A stretch of DNA of 64,000 nt, taken from contig CM061919.1 of the NCBI GenBank assembly GCA_031002005.1, positions 12,037,687 through 12,101,686 of the forward strand, given 5' to 3'. Within the stretch, counting starts at the first letter, position 1. The number at the start of each line of letters is the position of its first letter. The position numbers and the translations under genes are program-made. The notes beneath the pieces are model-generated. The model saw only the letters and a list, made by a program, of their open reading frames with translations, was not told the origin of the DNA and searched no databases. Of the stretch, positions 11,557 to 22,430 are shown piece by piece. Source of the stretch: Vandiemenella viatica. Lineage: Eukaryota > Arthropoda > Insecta > Orthoptera > Morabidae.

Positions 11557-11886
11557 ATGAGCGGGCAGTGTCAACAACTGCGGAAGTGGCACACGGAAGA
11601 AACGTGGGAGAAGACGTTCGCCGCAAGACGTGAACAGACGCGACGACAGCTGCGGGAGCAACAGCTGCAGCTAGCGGAGTGGAGGAGAGAGCTGCCGGCA
11701 GTGAGGTGGAGACAGCTGAAGAGCACGCTCAAGCTGCGCCAGCGGCGACTGGTCAGCTGGGGCGACGACGACGAGCAGTCGCCGTGCAGACGGCGCCTGC
11801 GGGAGCATCTGCTGACACTGCTCGCGGCGGTCGAGTGGGCGCTGGAGGCGGTGGACGTCGAGATGCGCTTCTTCAGGCAGATCGAA
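11557..11886 (+). CDS. Gene A exon 1 (unrecognised helical protein, residues 1-110)
   Basis: This is the first coding exon of a four-exon gene joined as 11557-11886, 24886-25022, 26602-26698, 36479-36898 (327 aa). The ATG at 11557 starts MSGQCQQ, and the reading runs open to a consensus donor (GAA|GTGAGT) in phase 0. The peptide is highly charged and helical, with Arg/Gln/Glu/Leu-rich heptad-like stretches at residues 15-65 and an amphipathic helix at about 78-108 ending FFRQIE. There is no signal peptide or membrane segment. Third positions are G/C rich, unlike the AT-rich surroundings, which supports real coding. The paralogue at 45743 has the same exon-end residues (QIE) and the same phase. 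I do not recognise the family; a cytoplasmic coiled-coil or scaffold role is only a guess. Confidence 0.72.
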
Positions 11887-12117
11887 GTGAGTCGTCGCTC
11901 TGACCTTGAAATTCACACAGAGGACATTTTAAAACGCTGTTCCTTCATTTATAACTAACTGCAACTGTTAAAAAAAAAAGGAATCACTTTAAATTTGTAT
12001 TGATTGTTTCGACATGAAGTCTTCTTCACGTTCCCAACACAAATTTTACGAAAATGTCACCAGAAATGGAAATAAAAAAGCTAAAAATTTAGAGTATAAC
12101 GCAATCATCAGGTGCCA

Positions 12118-12403
12118 CCAGCGCTGCAAAATCCAAATCTGTTGAAATGATTAATGTCTACGTTGTAACGTGCTCTCATGTTTCAGCTTCTGTTGTAAAA
12201 TGTATAGCAAAATACTTCGAACTGCGTCGTAATAGATATGGACGGACATATTGAACGAATTTACAGAATAGAATGTTTTTGTTGTCTGCAAATACGGTAC
12301 TGCAACATGGACGTCATGAAACGAAATTTCCTCATGGCTGTGAAAACATTTCATGTGGCACTTGAACTTGACGATAGTATTTGTGCTATTTTTGCAGCGC
12401 TGG
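12118..12403. mobile_element. Possible MITE with 14-bp TIRs CCAGCGCTGCAAAA
   Basis: CCAGCGCTGCAAAA at 12118 is mirrored by TTTTGCAGCGCTGG ending at 12403, giving a 286-bp unit with no ORF. No TSD is clear and only one copy is seen, so this is tentative. Confidence 0.45.
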
Positions 12404-12570
12404 AGGCATTTAACAGTTGCGTTGTCTTATTTTTTTGGCATTTATAATATAATTTGTGACTACCCAAAAATGATTGGGGACCGTTAAAAAGACAATTCGG
12501 AGCAACTAATTCTAATTTCAAGAGGTTTGTGATAGGTGGAAAAAGTGCAACCATTCAAGTTTCGGAATTA

Positions 12571-12813
12571 CTGGAGATGGCGATTCCGCGAGGAACTGGC
12601 CTCAAAATACTACAGTAGTTAAACGCAAGGCACCGCAGTGCATTTAATGGTATCATGCTGGTCCAGGGTGAATTACAATCCCATTCCTGCTTGAAAATTA
12701 TGGTCCAGGATGTATTACAATGGATTACTGCTTGAAAATAATACGTCTTGCGATTGACTACAGCAATTTTATGACATTAATTAATGTTGTTGTAGCGGAA
12801 TCGCGATCTCCAA
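12571..12813 (-). mobile_element. MITE copy 2 (CTGGAGATCGCG family), complete
   Basis: The element is 243 bp, flanked by TA on both sides (12569-12570, 12814-12815), with TIRs of about 19 bp (CTGGAGATGGCGATTCCGC and the reverse of GCGGAATCGCGATCTCCAA). It is non-coding. TA duplication and size fit a Tc1/mariner-derived MITE. It lies in reverse orientation relative to copies 1 and 3. Confidence 0.8.
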
Positions 12814-12815
12814 TA

Positions 12816-13830
12816 GACCGAAAGTATCTTATCTCTGTATATCTGCCAGTAACTTTTTTCTGTAAATAATAGTTAATCTATTTCAACCATATACTTACTA
12901 TCCACGTACTGCCTTTGTATTTCAAAGCCCTGTATCAGTTTCGTACAACGATACCTACTTTAGTCTTTCATCCATTTTCAGCACCCTCCACGTTTCTTTA
13001 TATACCTTAATTTCTAAATTTGACCCTTCTCATTTTTCCACAGCTGACTACAATTGACTCATTATTTGAGTCTCTTTTGTTCACTAGACAACTCCCTAAA
13101 CCTTGCTATGATTGACTTATATCTTGTACATTGTTTACCTGTAATGTGGCCGCTTTGTCACAAATTTGTTCCGCTTGAGATTGAAGTAATTGGGCTTGCG
13201 ATAGCTAACTTGACGTTACCTTCCTTCGCTTAGATCCTAAAAAGATAGTAGATAAAGCTATGAATTTAGTGTAATGTTAATTTTTCAAATCTATTAAAAA
13301 ACTATCGTTGAACGTTTACAATCTACATGGATACCACAGTCGTAGATAATAACAAATTACAATATTTCTTTCCCCACTGAATATTATGAAATATTAATTT
13401 TACTGAAATTAAAACAACCGTCACCTTGTTCGATAAAACCTCGTATCCTGTGTAGTTGTTATATCTTTAATTGTAGGTATTATATGTTACATATATTCAA
13501 TAGCTGACTAACAACTGTCAATTTTCGCAAATTCTGGTTTAATTTTGTTTTGTGCTATGTGGGGCACATATCCCTTCGACATCCGTAGAGCCGGAAACTT
13601 GATGGATACTTTTCTTAGACTGCACTGTTCAAGAGAAAATGTACATCAAAATAATAAGAACGATAGCATATAAAGATTTTTGGAACGATAGGTACCTGCA
13701 CGCATACGTTATCACGCTAGAAAGACTTATTACAAGTTAACGTTTAGTTTGTTAAATGTATGCTGTATTCCATGAATGAGTATGATCTCTTGACCAACAG
13801 AATGTACACATAGTAAATGAGTAAGCATTA
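12816..13830. other. Intronic stretch without recognisable features
   Basis: Part of gene A intron 1. AT rich, no supported coding or repeat signal. Confidence 0.4.
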
Positions 13831-14029
13831 CCTCGCATTCGGGGGGACGCGGGTTTGAATTCCCGTTCGGCCATCTAGATTTGTATTTTCCATGGTTTCC
13901 CCAAATTACTCCAGGCAAATGACCAGATGGTTCCTTTAAAACTCCATGGCCGAATTCCTTCCCGTTCCATGATTCCGGTCTTTTTCCACCTCTGAAACCT
14001 CGACGAGGCGTAAATCCATAAGAAAGAAA
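13831..14029 (+). mobile_element. tRNA-derived SINE, old 5'-truncated copy
   Basis: It starts at CCTCGCATTCGGGGGGACGC, retains a mutated B box (GGTTTGAATTCCC) and body, and ends CTCGACGAGGCGTAAATCC with a poor A-tail. It is more diverged than the 8296 copy. No clear TSD. Confidence 0.78.
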
Positions 14030-14940
14030 TGCATTGTGTACGCAGTCTGCACCGCATGGTTACACGACTTTCGCCACCTATCAAAAAATGGCGCTAACCT
14101 CGTGAAATTTTGATTAATTACTTCTATATAATGCTTCCATCACGTTTCTCATTCAGGTTTTTTAAATGATGCAACAAATTAAATTAAAAGGGCTAGAATA
14201 TGAGACAGCTATGAAACTACAAAATACAACACTAAAAATACCTCAAATATTGTCTGTACATGGAACATATTACAAAATAAACCGTTTTCTTACCGGTTGT
14301 GGCTAAGTTGGAATTCGGTGTGCACCAGAGGAAAAATATTTTCAAGGCCATACGGTAAATTTCGTTCTGTGACATTCAAATTCCCTCTATTGATAGATCG
14401 TGGAGAGAAGCTGAAAAGCAAAATAACGTTATGACGAAGGAATTAACAAACGTTTCAAGAGATATGCGCTGACAGAAAATGAGAGCTACATGATATACTT
14501 ATATTATGGCGTTTTTAATTTGTGTACTTTTCAGTAAAATGTGAGGGGGGAACATTAACAGAACAAATCGAAGTAGTTAATCAAACTCCACAAGATATTA
14601 CTACCATGTTTGATAGGCAGAGAAACTTTGTCCTCTATATCGGCGCTAAGTCAGAACAGCGACCCTAGTTGGCATCATAGATGTATCAACATGGCTATCT
14701 CTGCTCATTGAGCATTACAGCTTATGTAGCGTTTGGTGTGTGAGCCATTATGTCCGCCTAGTTGTACACTTAATCATGAATAACACATCCTGACGGCGAA
14801 ATTTCAGGTCCTTGGGACAACAGTCCTGATGCTAGTCTATAACGCCATGTGAAATCAAAAGTATCATCAATTCCTTTACAAGAGGAAGTTACCAATTACA
14901 AAATTCAGATTCAAGTCATACCGTGTGTACTAAAACTTCA
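14030..14940. other. Intronic stretch without recognisable features
   Basis: Gene A intron 1. Nothing supported on either strand. Confidence 0.4.
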
Positions 14941-15481
14941 TGGCCAGAGGTGTAATACTGTAAAGCAGTAACATGTGCTTTGTCATAAGATCTGTTGAAA
15001 TATTCCTTTGTGGTCAAATACTTTCTTCGTTACGAAAATTTCCAGTAAGTGTTTAAATGGGTTTTGTTGTGTAAAAACGGATGGCGTCTTGTTTCGACCT
15101 CCCCCTTTCCCCTCCTTTTTGCCTGGAGAGAAATGAACATCTGTTCTTCAGATGTAACGGTAGAGTAACGAAATTTGTATTTCATACCTGCCGCAGCAAA
15201 TATTTCTATTTTTGAAGTATAACTTTATTTCAAAACACGCGGCATTTAAAAATCTTAGATACACAGTTGTTGAAACTGATTGCCTATAATTATCTGTATA
15301 CACATTTGAATAGATAAATAAAAGTGGACAGCGGCGGTATTTGATCTGGCGACGTCGGGCTTATGAGGCGAATACCTTGCTCGCTGCGCCACGCGGCTCT
15401 TTAAATCTTCGTAACGTAGAAAACATTTGAACGCAACGGAAGTGCACGTTACTGCTCTGTCACATTACACCTCTGGCCACG
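14941..15481. mobile_element. TIR element (TGGCCAGAGGTGTAAT ends) enclosing a tRNA-like segment
   Basis: TGGCCAGAGGTGTAAT at 14941 is mirrored by ATTACACCTCTGGCCA near 15463-15478. The similarity extends inward for some 38 bp (AGCAGTAAC-TGC on both arms). Inside, on the minus strand, 15310-15400 reads GCGTGGCGCAGCGAGCAAGG and then CGCCTCATAAGCC, a tRNA-like head with CAT at the anticodon position. No ORF. Either a MITE carrying a tRNA-SINE or a composite. Confidence 0.65.
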
Positions 15482-15970
15482 AGTACGCAAAGTACGAATC
15501 GAACATGAATTTTACAATTCGCGGCCTCCCCTTGATAGTTCTAACCATACATGAGCTTTAATTCATTAGATACCAATACATGCGCAGTGTAATATCAATG
15601 TTGATATTACAGTTAATCAATAACATTTTCTAAATAGTATCATAACGCCGTTATTGTATTATCAATTTCTTTTTTAGGGCTTTGCGTGGTTAGAAGTGGA
15701 AACATTCGTGGGCAGAGAACGGGAAGGAATTAACGTCATTACTTTCAAATTTCGGTTCAAGTGTCTTCCTCTGAATTTCTTGAAGTGACTTTACTTTGCT
15801 GTATGTATAGGTAATTTCTATTGCTGTATTTCAAAATCTGAAAAAAAACGAGGGTTCTCCAAAGGTAATAAATGTTAGATAAATTTAAAATAAGCTGTAA
15901 ATTTTTTAAAACACACTTTCGTTTTTCATAAACATAACTCACTACTTTTCTTCATAGTCGCCGTGTAAAA

Positions 15971-16590
15971 TCAATTACTTGCCATTCCGTGCAACGCGCC
16001 TTTGTATCCATGATTATGTTCCTCATCGGCGGACTGATTGAAAAAAGTTGCAGCTCCTTCAGGTCTTCGTAACTTTAAAAACATGTTCTTCACAAAAGTC
16101 TTTAAATTTCGTGAAAAGACCGAAATCAGGAGGAGACATATCTGAACTGTAGTGTGGGTGGTAGACAACTGCGCATTTAACTTGTTCAGATGTTGCGTTT
16201 TTGAGCGATGTGAGGTCTGACATCGCTGTGGAGCACGCTATCAGACGAGACGTCACCACCGTTTCTGATTGCCCAACGCAATATTTTTCAGGTGTCACAA
16301 CGGTAGCTCTTGGCTCCTGGAGACATGGCGTCAAAGAACATAAGACCACGTTCCCAGACGACACTGTTCAGCGGGCGTCCTGTTCGCTCGTTATTGACTT
16401 ATCTAACAAGAGTTAAAATGTCGAGACCATCGCCAAACAGATGATCCATTGCTTTGTCTACCTAAACCTCTTTGATTTGGCGGTATCGCAAGGTCGCAAT
16501 TTCTGTTGCGTTAACGAATCGAATAACAGACCTCACCTCAAAGTTTACTGGCAGCTTTCAGTTTTTCAAAAACGTTGTAAATACTCTCAG
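15971..16590 (-). pseudogene. Mariner-type transposase fragment, internally deleted and frameshifted
   Basis: Reading the minus strand, a mariner-like N-terminal segment (EIRSVIRFVNATEIA, about 16540) and ERTGRP lead into VVWERGLMFFDAMSP. Further on come a degraded second-D region (HSDVRPH), the third acidic motif HYSSDMSPPDFGLF (about 16120), and a C-terminal stretch with SADEEHNHGYKGALH near 15990. SPPDFGLF matches the D of the mariner D34D signature. Several frames are needed, so it is inactive. Confidence 0.65.
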
Positions 16591-16714
16591 AAACAAAAGC
16601 TTCGATGTCTGAGAATAACCCAGTAAGCACAGTCGACTGAAACTAGTTGGCCTTCAATGGTGGCTACTTGAGATGCCAGCGCTGTACGTGGCGCTGACAG
16701 GTACTACTAGGTCA

Positions 16715-16955
16715 CCGAGCGTGGTGGGTGAGCGGCTAACGTTCTGGCCTCACATTCGGAGGACTGAGGTTCGAACCCCCGTCCGGGCATCCAGTTATGG
16801 GTTTTCAATGGTTTCCCCAAATCACTCCAGGCGAATGCCGGGATGCTTCCTTCAAAAGGCCGTGTTCGAATTCCTTCCCGTTCCTCGTCTCCAGTCCTAT
16901 ACCGCCTCTAATGACCTCGACGTCGACGAGGTGTAAAGCCAAAAGTAAAAAAAGA
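16715..16955 (+). mobile_element. tRNA-derived SINE, near full-length
   Basis: The head is CCGAGCGTGGTGGGTGAGCG and the B box GGTTCGAACCCCC. The body ends CTCGACGTCGACGAGGTG and the A-tail is short. The TSD is weak (ACTAGGTCA against ATTAGGACT). Confidence 0.87.
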
Positions 16956-18019
16956 ATTAGGACTTCTTACCGGAGGGCACACACCTTTCAATAATGGATT
17001 ACGCCTAGTCTCTAGTCAGTTGCACGGCATAACCAGTCTTGAATATAATTCTTTTATTCATTGCAATCCATACAAATCCGAGTGATGAAATTTAGATAAC
17101 CATAATTTCATAAAACATGATCCTAGTTCCTTTTCGTTTGTTCTGCGGTATGGTCACGAATATTCCACATGTCTGTGTAATTAAAAAGTATATTTTTGTC
17201 TATTCTGAAAAATATCTCCTTTGGCAGAAAAAGGTTTCTGTATTACGTAACAAATTTCGTTCTGAGCGCATATACTAGCATGTATATATATTGTCATACG
17301 TATACATTACCTCGGATTTCCATATAGCTCTCAACTTCCCAACTGTTTATAGTGGAGTGTCAACTTAATATTAAAGGATGATTTCGCGTTTCTCATTTTT
17401 GTTGGTCTTTGGGAACGTTTGGTATATTATCATGTAAGTTCTGCTTTTAGATAGCTACGCTTAAGATGTTAGTTTTTACTGCGGTGCACATTGAAAATAA
17501 CATATTTGAATTTCTTTGTAGATAATTCGCTCCGAAGTAACATTTGAATACTTTCATTAGTTCTTTTTGCACCTTATAATGTAAACTTAAATTGTAATTA
17601 TTTTATTGAAGTAGACAGTGAAGCGCACTTGACTTAGACTTACATAAAATATGGAAAATTTTCGTTTTGTTTGTGTTGAATGACAAAAAAATAAGCAAAA
17701 GGCGAATTACATCTTGACCATTTGTGAGTAACAATAAATTGTCCAAAAAGGTAATTACCGCTGTATATTCTGATTGTCAAACACGGAAAGAATGAAAATA
17801 AAAAATTCATGAAATGAAAAGTAAGTTGGTGAAGAAATTTACTCCGCGGAAGAATCAAACTATTAAATTAACAATATTTTCAAATGGCGTATCTGATAAG
17901 AGATTCCCTTGTATTGTATGTTATGTAGCGGAAAGGGTGGGGATTGGATCCATAAAGTTCGACTTACATTCATACGCTAAGGGTTACTATTACATACTGA
18001 ATATTAAATTGAATTCTAT
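16956..18019. other. Intronic stretch without recognisable features
   Basis: Gene A intron 1. Very AT rich, only chance frames. Confidence 0.4.
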
Positions 18020-18722
18020 ATAAAATAATTGTTTAAATAAACATAAAAACCGCCTTCAAAAAAAAGCACACTAAAAAATTTAAAATAACTTCATACCTTG
18101 TTTAGAAGAAATAAATCTAAATGAACAATATTTCACATTACTGTTATAGAAACTTTTACATTAATTAGTTATTTTTGGAGTCGGTGCCAGCTGTCACATT
18201 GCGAAGATCGAATTATTGAATTTGAGGCCAAACGGGTTTTACGATAAACATTCCAAATATTCTACAGAATATCGTAAGGCAGATATTGTTATTGCGGGAG
18301 ACAGCTTAGGGAAACGAAGTAACATTGTTTTAATCTGTGGCTCGGCCTCGTTGGTCGTCCAGGCATATCTCTGGCGCTACAGCACCAATTGGTAGGTTGC
18401 ATCGTGTAGTAAGCGGTTTACAGTTCGTTAAATATCGGCGTATCATCTGTATGTTTCGGTTTTGTTGTATCATGTTTCTGGCATTAATTGTGGGTAAGTA
18501 GTAACATGATATTCTTAGGTATTATTGTTATTCATTATTGTTTTAAATCTTTTCGCTTTTCTTGTTTTGGCTGGCACCGACTCCAAAAATTTCTATAGCA
18601 GTAATGTAAAATTTTGTTCATTTAGATTTACTTTCTTCTAAACAAGGTATGAAGTTATTTTCAAATTTTTAGTTTGCTTTTTTTGAAGGCGGTTTTATGT
18701 TTTTTAAAAACAATTATTTTAT
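18020..18722. mobile_element. Foldback element with arms of about 165 bp
   Basis: 18020-18190 and 18565-18722 are inverted copies. Shared blocks include AAACCGCCTTCAAAAAAA, ATAACTTCATACCTTGTTTA, the AAATCTAAATGAACAA block and GGAGTCGGTGCCAG. The unpaired middle is about 375 bp and not coding. The transcript of this element could form a long hairpin. Confidence 0.8.
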
Positions 18723-19150
18723 TTTTAAAATTGTAGTGGCATTATAGTTTGTTTTGTATTTTCAATATGCCGCAACAGTTCTCATTTTTCTAACTTCCTG
18801 GTAGCTCAGTGATTAAAGCACTTGCCTTAAAAAAAAGTCTTTGTATACACCAACAACTTCCAGAACGGGGTGAATTAGATGCTGTGTTAAGGAATGTCAG
18901 TTTACATTTTGATCCAGGCTGTTTTGACTTAATCATAACATCTGTTAAAGCTGATGCTCGACAATCGAAACATGTACCATCTGTACATTAATACATACCA
19001 CACACACAAATCTGTCTCTGGAACATATCTGTTTGTTCCAACAGCATGAAAGCTTGGGGTCCAAGTTGAAATCTGAAGTACATGTTGATACATTAACCAC
19101 ACTTATTTTATTAATATTCTGCCATGACTTAAAAATAGCTTAATTGATTT
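18723..19150. other. Short spacer before satellite
   Basis: Contains CCTGGTAGCTCAGTGATTAA at 18797, which resembles a tRNA A-box region, but no B box follows. Confidence 0.35.
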
Positions 19151-21355
19151 TGACAGGATTTAAAACTGTGAATTTTTGTAAAGAACATTGGAAATTAAAA
19201 GAAGTGGGGGTAAAGGGGAAGAAGGAATGGACTTTTCTATACCAAATGTAGACTGTCTTTTCTGATTTATTTAAAGTATATGTGTGTAAATTTCTACTGA
19301 AATCAGATAAAAACTGTAGATATGTATAAGAAACAATAAAGGGGTGTGGAGGCGAAGAGTAGTTTGGTTTTTGTAAATCTAGTGTGGACAGTGTTAGTCT
19401 CTTTGTTGTAAGTATACATGTGCAAAGTTCCATCGATACCAGATAAAAACTATAGCTTTGTGTAAAGAATATTTGCAAAAATTAAATGAGGTAAGGCAGT
19501 GAGTGGTTAGTTTTTGTAAACAAAATGTATACTTTGTTTCTCTCTGTTTTTAAGTATACATGTGCAGTGTTCCATTAAAATCTGATTAAAACTGTGCGTA
19601 TGTGTAAATAACATGGGAAATTAGGAGGGGTGGGGTAGAAGGGAAGAGGGTTTGGGCTTCTGGAACCTAATTTAAACACAATTGTTCTGTATATTTTAAA
19701 GTATACATGTGCAAATTTCCTTCAGAATCGGATAGAAACTGTACCTTTTGTAGATAAAGGGGGTGGAAAGGGGGAGAGGGGTTGGCTTCTCTAAACCAAA
19801 TGTAGATATTTCTGTTTGCTTTGAAGTACACATGTGCATACGTCCTTCAAAATCAGATAGAAACTGTAGCTTTATATAAAGAACATTGAAAGTAATTAAA
19901 GGGGTAGAAAGGGGGATAGGGTTTGCGTTTTTGTGAAAGTAACGTGGACAGTATTTTTTTTCTGTTTGTTTTAAAGTATACGCATGCGAAGTTCCACCGA
20001 AATTGGATCAAAATGTGGGTTTGTACAAAAATTAAGGGATGTAAATGGGGAGGTAGGGTAGTTTTTGGATTTTTTGGTCAGAAATATTTTCCATAGGAAA
20101 TACATATATGTGATAACTTTATTGAAGATCTGTCAAATGGTGACGACTATAGCTTTTTAAAAAGAAAATTGAAAAAATCAAGGGGTTGGAAACGGGGAGA
20201 GGGGTTCAGTTTTTGAACACCAGAAGTTGACATTTTCTTCTTTGTTTTATAGTAAATGTGTGCTAAGTTCTATCTAAACCGGATAAAAACTGTGGGTTTG
20301 TATAAAAAGTAAGCGGTTAATGGGGCGAGGGGGTGGTTTTTGGATTTTTTTTCAGAAACATTAATCGTGAAAAAATATAGATAATCACTAACTTTCATGG
20401 TAATTGGTCAAACGGTGGCGACTGTAGATTTTTATAAAGAACATTGAGAAAATTAAGGGGATGGAAGAAGGGTGACTGGTTGAGCTTCGGCAAACCAAAT
20501 GATGACAGGATTTTTATCTTTCCTTTAAAGTATACATGTACAAAGTTTAATCAAAATCAAATAATAAATGTAGGTTTCTATAAAATTAAGGGGTGTATAG
20601 GGGGAGATGGGGTGGATTTTTTTTTTTTTTTTTTTTGTCAGAAACTTTCTTCATGAAACATTTAATGTATATGCCAACATTAATGGAGATCAATTAAATG
20701 GTGTCGATTGTAGCTTTGTACAAATAACATCGGCAAAAATTAAGGGGGTGGGTAGGGGGAAAGGAGTTCAGTTTTTTTTCAAACCAGAAGTTGACAGTAT
20801 TTTTCCCTTTATTTTAGACTATACATGTCCAAAGTTTCATCGAAATCTGATAAAAGATGTGGGTTTGTATGAAAATTAAGGGGTGTAAAGGGATAGAGGG
20901 GTGACTTTTTAAAATTTTTTTGGTCAGAAACATTCTCCATGTAAAATCACATGTATATGCCAACTTTAATGGAGATCAGTTAAATGGAGTCGACTGTAGC
21001 TTTGTACAAAGAAAATTAAGAGGGTGGATAGGGGGGTAGCGAGTTTAGTTTTTTAAACCAAAAGTTGACAGTATTTTTCTCTTTATTTTTGACTATATAT
21101 GTCAAAAGTCTCATCAAAATTGGATAAAAAAGTGGATTTGTATAAAAAAATTAAGGAGTGGAAAGGGGTAGAAGGGGTGGTGTCTCAATGAAATTAATAT
21201 GGGACCACTTTGGAGGTATACCCTATTCACTAAAAAAATTTCATTTAAATCGGTTAAAAATTGGCGAAGATATCGCTGAACATACATTAAAAAAAAAAAA
21301 AATTCAGACGAATCGAGAACCACCTCCTTTTTTTTTGAAGTCGGTTAAAAATTAA
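19150..21355 (+). repeat. Satellite array, about 140-bp unit changing to a 280-bp dimer
   Basis: About 15 degenerate units. The landmark AGTATACATGTGCAAAGTTC recurs near 19275, 19411, 19553, 19700, 19825 and 19975 (spacing 125-150). From about 20100 a second variant (ATATGCCAAC-TTAATGGAGATC, then GTCGACTGTAGC) alternates with the first. First-type units then sit near 20250, 20527, 20818 and 21090. Each unit also has a purine-rich core (AAGGGGTGGAAAGGGGGAG type). The array ends at CCTCCTTTTTTTTTGAAGTC (about 21323). ORF-like openings inside it are artefacts of the repeat. Confidence 0.85.
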
Positions 21356-21544
21356 TTTTAAAAACATTTAAAAAGTCAATAACTGATTTTTAAGTAGTTC
21401 CCCGTTTTTCGTTTTGCGAAATTCTTTCAAATTGTATTTACAAATAAAAAAAAATATTTAGTCGTTCTCTAAACAATTTTGAAAATTTTCAATTTTTAAA
21501 CATATTCATTATTCGTTTTAAGATACTCTATCTAATGAAATATT

Positions 21545-22430
21545 TTGCCAAGAAATTACCTAATGAAAAGGATCAAAACGATAGAGGACTGTAAACAGTT
21601 GCAGGGTGATCTAGACAGGATATCTAGTTGGGTTGGTAAACATGGGATGAAGATAAATGCAAAGAAGAGTCAGCTAATTAGATTCACAAATAAAAAACAA
21701 AAGGTTAATTATGAATATAAGGTGGGGAAAGAATTGCTTGCTGAAGACTTGAAATGTAAATATCTTGGCAATACATTTGATAACAAGCTTAACTGGGCAG
21801 GACACATTGGACAGGTGATAGGAAAAGGTTTCAAAATTTTGCACTTGTTGGAGAGAGTGATGAGGGGATGCACGAGAGAAGTAAAGGAATTGGGTTACAA
21901 AACTTTGGTCAGACCATTGCTCGAATATGGTAGTGTAGTATGGGACCCACATTTTGAGTATCAAATACAGGAGTTGGGGAAGGTGCAAAGAAGGGCTGCT
22001 AGATTTGTTTCTGGAAATTATCGCAGAATGCAATCAGTGACAGATATGATAAAGGAGCTGAAATGGGATTCATTGGAAGACAGGAGGAGGATGAGGAGGG
22101 TAATGGGAGTGTACAGGGCGTATACTGGCGATGAGGCATGGAAAGATATTGCAGTAGGTATGAAAAGTAGTGCACGGAAGGGAAAAGATGACCATGACCA
22201 CAAGCTGGCACTCGATTTCAGGCACAAGGGTGTGGGAAGATTTTCTTTTTAGGTAAGGGCGTCAGGGATTGGAATGAGTTACCAAGGGGAATGATGAAGA
22301 ACCTACCGAAAACGTTAAAAGAATTTAAAGTTAAAATTTGTAGAGGGCAAATGTAGGTGAGTGTAGGATAGGGGGAAGTTGGGTGTGTAGGAAAATTGCC
22401 ACCGGAGCCTGTGCTCCATTGCAATTAAAT
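21545..22430 (+). pseudogene. LINE reverse-transcriptase C-terminal half and 3' UTR (CR1/jockey-like), 5'-truncated
   Basis: A 235-codon frame (21545-22252) covers the part after the FADD motif: LQGDLDRISSWVGKHGMKIN, KYLGNTFDNKLNW, LVRPLLEYGSVVWDPH, then VQRRAARFVSGNY. This is the usual order for a reverse-transcriptase thumb and C-terminal region. A frameshift near 22247 moves the rest (LGKGVRDWNELPRGMM to RGQM, stop about 22356) into another frame. The 3' UTR ends CTGTGCTCCATTGCAATTAAATTAA. A diverged copy of the same family lies on the minus strand at 36070-36390. Confidence 0.82.

Noticed and set aside
18795..18840. tRNA gene beginning CCTGGTAGCTCAGTG
   Set aside because: Only an A-box-like half; no B box, no cloverleaf partner strand and an A-run interrupts it.
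20444..20879. Overlapping open frames within the satellite
   Set aside because: They follow the repeat period and contain T-run artefacts; no protein family pattern.
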